Below, one piece after another: positions 59,087-64,000 of a stretch of 64,000 nucleotides of DNA; positions within the stretch are counted from its first letter, which is position 1, and each line of letters starts with the position of its first letter. A program made the position numbers and the translations under genes. The stretch is from Spirometra erinaceieuropaei (taxonomy: Eukaryota; Platyhelminthes; Cestoda; Diphyllobothriidea; Diphyllobothriidae). The DNA is taken from assembly GCA_902702965.1 (NCBI GenBank), contig CACRXP010000394.1, forward strand, positions 21,162 to 85,161, read 5' to 3'. A model generated the notes under the pieces. It saw nothing but the letters and a program-made list of their open reading frames with translations. It was not told the origin of the DNA and did not search any database.

Positions 59087-59509
59087 ACTACTCTTTATGC
59101 TGAGACCTCTAGACGCAACAACACGCCTTGTATACAAATATCCCTACCGACTCCACCGGCAATCCTTGGTAAACCAAGGCAACTGTGTAAATCAGAGACG
59201 AGTCCCAGTGTAATTTCAGCCACTCGTACACTGGGGGAATCCAGTTTCCATAAAACCTCTTCCCCTCCACAATCGTCTGGCACTCCCTCAAACACCACGG
59301 TGTCACATATAGCGTGTTTCCAATTACCCCCAGACCTCATATCGAGGCGGTTAAGCCTTCGAATATAATTGTTGTACCATTTGTAGCAGTGTGTCCACTC
59401 ATCCCCCCTCATCTTCCCTCAGCAGAAGTTTTATCAGTAAAATTCTCATATAAACGTTCATGTGGGGTCGGTTAATTCACCCGATTCCGGTTACACTTCG
59501 GTAGAAATA
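59087..59509. other. Probable continuation of the Jockey-like element
   Basis: No clear domain; a weak endonuclease-start-like stretch near 59430-59460 (VKFSYKRSCGV). Ends abruptly where CR1-like RT sequence begins. Confidence 0.35.
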
Positions 59510-59790
59510 CGAAAAATGGAAAGCATTAACTTCAGAGAAGAAGATGCGAAGGAGGAAATTATAGTGCTTAAAAAGTCGAGGTCTCCAGGTCCGGGCCAAA
59601 TAACGGCAAAAGTTCTGTAGGAGTTGGCTTCCGAACACGCCAGGCCGCTTTTGCATATTTTCCAGTCGTCCTTTCACCGAGGCATTCTCCTCTTTGATTA
59701 GAAGGTAGCGAACGCATATCCCATTTACAAGGGTGGATCTAGGACAACTGCAAACAATTGTTGACCGGTAAGCCTAAAGTGCATTTGTTG
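59510..59790 (+). pseudogene. CR1-like RT N-terminal fragment
   Basis: MESINFREEDAKEEIIVLKK, SRSPGPGQITAKVL, then HIFQSSFHRGILLFD, KGGSRTTANNC and CKFMER. This duplicates the segment at 57800-58020, giving two copies of the same RT region about 1.7 kb apart. Confidence 0.8.
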
Positions 59791-62030
59791 CAAATTCATG
59801 GAACGGGCGACAGGCTGGATGCTTAGATCGCGTCTTTATCAGAGATCCTGACAGTATAGACGATGTGTACTGTCTACTCCCGCTCAGCCGAAGTGATCAT
59901 GCAGTACTTTTGAGGAATCACAAATTATATTCTACACCGTTTGAATGAACTGGGCCTGGCTAAATGTATGGCAAGGAGACTTTTGTCAAATGAGAGCTGA
60001 AACATAACAAATAGACTAAGATGTCCTCTTCTCCGGGAACGTCATTTAGGACAGGAATTTATTTAAGGTTCAGTTATTGCATCTAATGGATAACCACTGT
60101 CCCTTATCAAAGCCTAGGACAGCCAGCCGTCCTCAGTGGCTAACACAAGATCTAAAAAAGGAGATCAACAAGGAAGGAGGGTTGTGGAGGAAGTATCGTG
60201 AAAACAACAATAATGGGGTCATTACAGAATGAAAAATCCAAAGACACAAGGTTATGGGCTTCATTTTCAAAAGACGACGAGATTTCAAAAGCCATTTGCT
60301 CCAATAAGCCTTTAAAAATCCAAAATTGCCCCACAGCTATTTGCCCAAAAGCGTCCCTAACAGGAATCCGACTCCTATCATAAAGAATGATGACGGTTTG
60401 GAGACATCAGACAACACAAACAGAGCTGAGCATTTCTCTCAGTTCTTCCAATTTGCTTTCAAAAAAGCTGTGTTCATTCCACCTACTACTGAGAGCATGG
60501 GAGATGGTATTATTGAAAATATGGAATTTTGAGAAGAGTCGATTTTTAAAGCACTGGAGAGCTTGAAAGAATGTAAATCTCCCGGCCCCGACGAGATCCC
60601 CGCAAAACTGTTCGTTGAACTTTCCCTCGAGCTGGCCACACCGTCATCCTTTCTCTGTCAGTCATCGCTTGATGCTGGATTCCTTCCAACAGTCTGAGAA
60701 ACGGCCCACGTTGCCCCCCTTTAAAAAGCAGAAGTCTTGCTCTTGTGGCGAACTACATACCCGTCAGTCTGGCATCAAACTGTTGCAAAGTCATGAAGTA
60801 GGATTTGATGGCTTATTTGGAAACCCACCAACTTCTGTCCAATGCACAGTCCGGTTTCCGTAGGAAGAGACCGTTCGTAACGAACTTCCCATACACAATT
60901 TAAAGCTGGAGAAGAGCACTGAATGCAAAACCATTTGTGCATGTAGCTTATATTGATTTCAGGAAGGCGTTTGACAATGTTCCGTACCAAAGTATCCTTT
61001 ACAAGTTGGGAGTGGTGGACATCGGCGACAAACTTCTTAAATGTATCAAAAATTTCCTCGTCGGCCGTTCCCAAATTGTCTGCATAGAGCAGCAGCAAAC
61101 AATGCGCACGGTGATAGTGAGTGGAGTCCCACAATGTTCACTGATCTGACCGACTCTCTTTCTCTTGTTTATTAATGATTGTGTAAAGGAGTTGGACCGT
61201 GATTTTGCCATGTTCGCAGATGACATTAAAATCTGGAAAATCATCCACGATGCTGCCGACGAGACTAACTTTCAAAAACATCTTCACGCACTAGACGAGT
61301 GGTCATGGAGATGACTCCTATCCTTCAAGCTGAACAAATGCGCAATAGTATGTCTCGAGAATCGAAATCCAATCCATAATACGCGGTAAAATTATCTGAA
61401 CAGAATGTCGATATGAGAAAGAGGAACTCGGAAAGATTTGGAACCTTGATTGCAGACAACCTAAAGCCTTCTGCGCAATGTCGTAAGACAGCTAAAGCCT
61501 CAACTTCAATGTTGTACGCCATCAGACAGGAATTCACAGTCATCGATGAAGAATGTTCCTCCAAGGTCTTTTAAGGCCGCAGCTAAAATTTGCGATGCAG
61601 GACTAAAGACAACGGACGCAGCAGGATTGTAAGTTACTCGAAAGCGTGCAGAGGTGGGTCATAAAATTAGTAAGAGGTCAAAGTAAACTGCCTTACGAGA
61701 CCCGCCTGGTCAACCTTAATCTTTATCCTCTGAGTTATAGGCAGTTGCGCGGAGACTTGATACAAACATTCCGTATTGTGCGTGGCTTGGACTGCGCCCT
61801 CAGGTGTGATGACGTTTTCCCACTCGATACTACAAATAACCTCCGGGGACGTCTCCTCAAACAACGAGTTCCCAAAGGAATAATGGATATGAGAAAGCAT
61901 TTTTTCTCTAACTGTGTTGTAGAACCGTGGAATAACCTGCCTGAAGGGGCTGTTATGCCTCAGTCTGTGGAGACATTTGAATATCGGCTTGACAGGCATA
62001 TATGTATATGTATATTTTGAAGGGTTACAG
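59791..62030 (+). pseudogene. CR1-like element, endonuclease C-terminus through RT end
   Basis: The endonuclease end (FIRDPDSIDDVYCLLPLSRS then DHAVLL) is followed by the linker, NRAEHFSQFFQFAF, then RT: ECKSPGPDEIPAKLF, NAQSGFRRKRPFVTNF, YIDFRKAFDNVPYQSILYKL (motif A), SGVPQCSLI, and the catalytic FADDIKIW near 61220. The C-terminal part YPLSYRQLRGDLIQTFRIVR, TNNLRGRLL, FFSNCVVEPWNNLPEGAV ends at 62018. Multiple stops and frame changes, but every RT block is present in order. Confidence 0.88.
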
Positions 62031-62169
62031 GCAGAGCCCTTGATGACCCTATTTATGTACAGTGCTTGCACAGATTCATACTCAAAAATAAAATAAAATT
62101 GCAGGCATTTAAAACGAAATTGGGTCACAGTTCAATCGTAATCATAAGGTAGTACATAGGGTCACTGTA

Positions 62170-63461
62170 AATTAGTGCGGAAGATTGTATATGACAGATT
62201 TTACAAAACTGGCTGTGCATAGTCATGCTGTACAAGCCGATTTCTGTCGAAAACTAGACGAGCAAGTTTTCTTTTAAACACATAAACTGTGTCAGCCGTC
62301 ACCATCTCGCTTGGAAGCGAGTTCCACGGCCTGACAACCCGTTGGCTGAATGAAAATTTTCGTCGGTCTAAACGCGTGCGCTTATTCCCGACTTTGTATG
62401 CATGGCCGCGTAGTTGGTTTGTACGGGCGAACTCAAGGAAGTCCTCTGCTCTTGATGAGCAACCCTGGCCGCGAACAATCCGGAACGTCCAGAGTAGGCT
62501 ACAGTTTATTTGTCTATAAGAGAGAGGGAATAGGCCAAGCAAATTCAGCCTCTCCTGATAAGACAAATGCTTTAGACCGTCGACCATCTTTGTCGCTCTG
62601 CGTTGCACATGGTCGAATAAGTTGCTACCCTTCCTCATCCATGGTGAAGCTGCTGGCATTCCATACTCTAGATGAGGTCTTACAAAGACACCAAAGAGTC
62701 TTTCGAAGAGTTCGGGAGGAAATATTTTAAATGCACGTCTGATGCAGTGTAGAGTACTAGTTGCCTTCTGGACCATCTTTCTACAGTGTTCTGATGGCGA
62801 TAGATTTGTGGTCGTCTATACACCCAGATCGCTGTGTCTTTCCCCAGTTTCTAACCTCGTCCCGTCAATAAAGTACTGGTGTTTGGGAGGGGCATTGCGG
62901 CCGGTGTTCAGGTGCAAGACCACGCATTTGGATACGTTAAACTTCAAAAGCCATCTGTTCGACCAAGCGCACAGTTTGTTGATGTTCGACTGCAAATTCT
63001 CTGCGTCATCATCACACTTGACTCCACTCCATATTTTTATGTCATCCGCGAACATGAGAGCCTCGCAATTCACTTCGCTGATTCAGTCATTAATATAAAT
63101 CAGGAAGAGTAGTGGGCCTAAGATAGAACCCTGTGGGACACCATTTTCCACCCTTACCCATTCCGAGGTAGAATTGCTAACGACGACTCTTTGTAGTCTG
63201 GAGGACAGAAAACTCCTGATCCACTTAAACATTCTTCCTTGAATCCCAACATCCCACATCTTCTGTAACAGAAGCCTTCTTGAAGTCAGAAAATATGACA
63301 TCTACTGGAAAACCCTTATCGGTAGCTCGTGTCCATTTCTCATGCGAGGAAAGAACACTTGTTAGGCAGGAGCGCCCTGGACGAAAGCCGTGGTGGGTAT
63401 CACACAATATTTTGTTTTGTTCTAGGTATTTTATCAAGTGTCTTTTTATAATGCGTTCCAT
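62170..63461 (-). pseudogene. CR1-like element, 5'-truncated RT to 3' end
   Basis: Minus strand: IKRHLIKYLEQNKILCDTHH, GFRPGRSCLTSV, DVIFSDFKKA (motif A), SNSTSEWVRVENGVPQGSIL, GPLLFLIYIND, FADDIKIWSGVKCDDDAENL (63050s), LKFNVSKCVVLHLNTGRN, RPHLEYGMPAASPWMRK, SYRQINCSLLWTFRIVRGQG and a C-terminus ending at about 62201. It is the best-preserved copy of the 22.8-26.4 kb family, with few lesions, and stops sharply at 63461 beside plus-strand RT sequence. Confidence 0.9.
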
Positions 63462-63462
63462 C

Positions 63463-64000
63463 TGATCCGATCCCTTTAATTCCTTCGTTGTCTGATGCTT
63501 CTCTTAGCTTCATTAATTTTTCTCCTGAATGTATTCAAAAACTGATAAGTCATCTTCCTAACTCTCACTCAGTAGGTACGGACAATATCCCAAACTCTTT
63601 GATAAAACAACTAAGAGAGTTTCCTCCTCTGCTTAGCAAAATCTTTTCAGTATTTCTCGTAAATGGCTTCTTCCCTGACTATTGGAAAACTTCTATTATT
63701 ATTCCTGTATTTAAGTCTGGCTGTCGTTCTGACGTACAGAACTATCGAGGTGTCCATAAAACACCCTCTCTCGCCAAAATCTTTGAAAAAATTATCGCCA
63801 TAAAAATTACCGAATTTTGCATAGCCAATCAAGTTATTAGCCCTTCCCAACATGGTTTTTTACCAGATCGCTCTTGTGAAACATGTCATCTGTCGTTTCT
63901 CGATCTACTTACCTCTCTTCGTAATGATCACCTATCTGTTGTCGTAATTTATTTTGATCTTAGTAAAGCCTTTGATAAAGTGCCACATAAAAGACTCTTG
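63463..64000 (+). pseudogene. Jockey-like reverse transcriptase, N-terminal part, runs off window
   Basis: The frame is open without interruption from about 63463 to the window end and has no start codon, because both ends lie outside. Landmarks: SHLPNSHSVGTDNIPNSL (RT block 1), PDYWKTSIIIPVFKSG, NYRGV, LAKIFEKIIA, SPSQHGFLPDRSCETC, VVVIYFDLSKAFDKVPHKRL (motif A with the catalytic Asp). Sequence differs clearly from the CR1-like family in this window. The AT-rich codon use and lack of stops suggest a younger copy. Whether the full element is intact cannot be judged here, hence pseudogene is a provisional label. Confidence 0.85.

Noticed and set aside
1..64000. CRISPR arrays, bacterial operons, integrated virus or toxin genes
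   Set aside because: No regularly spaced repeats, no ribosome-binding-site-led gene runs, and no capsid or envelope-like frames; introns and repeat content are those of an animal genome.

Overview
This window looks like nuclear DNA from a flatworm, most likely a large-genome tapeworm (a diphyllobothriid-type cestode is my inference). Three host genes are split by introns and are most similar to animal proteins. Nearly everything else is degraded non-LTR retrotransposons of types common in flatworms, tRNA-derived SINEs, foldback elements and short interspersed repeats. There are two assembly gaps (N runs at 32897-32978 and 52194-52352). Nothing is bacterial, viral or CRISPR-like.

Host genes, all on the + strand: (1) the terminal coding exon of USP7 (3382-4370), carrying its last ubiquitin-like domains and the C-terminal activating tail; (2) MTG1, the circularly permuted mitochondrial ribosome-associated GTPase, in three recognisable exons (34865-35055, 40087-40541, 42449-42795) with consistent splice phases, its 5' exons not found; (3) a SMIM15-like small membrane protein in two exons (43092-43238, 45046-45243). 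The SMIM15 ATG lies only 296 bp after the MTG1 stop and directly behind a pyrimidine tract and AG. This fits a trans-spliced two-gene unit, as known in flatworms.

Layout: 1-3381 foldback and SINE repeats plus the USP7 intron; 3382-4370 USP7; 5-16.4 kb a mosaic of repeat families called here R, S, T1 and FB, plus a near-perfect 87-bp-arm hairpin element (14505-14769) with a hammerhead-ribozyme-like core; 17.6-20.3 kb a decayed RTE-like element on the minus strand with C-terminal zinc fingers; 22.8-26.4 kb an almost full-length decayed CR1/Jockey-like element on the minus strand; 30.4-32.1 kb a second RTE-like element on the minus strand; 34.9-45.2 kb MTG1 and SMIM15 with repeat-filled introns; 47.2-51.4 kb two more foldback copies; 53-64 kb a nested graveyard of CR1/Jockey-like elements in both orientations, one with a composite SINE inserted in its endonuclease domain.

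The three host genes act in different processes (deubiquitination, mitochondrial ribosome assembly, a membrane protein of unknown role), so no shared pathway is implied beyond possible co-transcription of MTG1 and SMIM15. I found no clearly new biological system. The observations most worth checking are the MTG1-SMIM15 spacing, the hairpin element, the inverted-tail SINE architecture and the fused ORF1-endonuclease frame of the CR1-like family. Repeat-family letters (R, S, T1, T2, T3, FB) are labels made up for this report.
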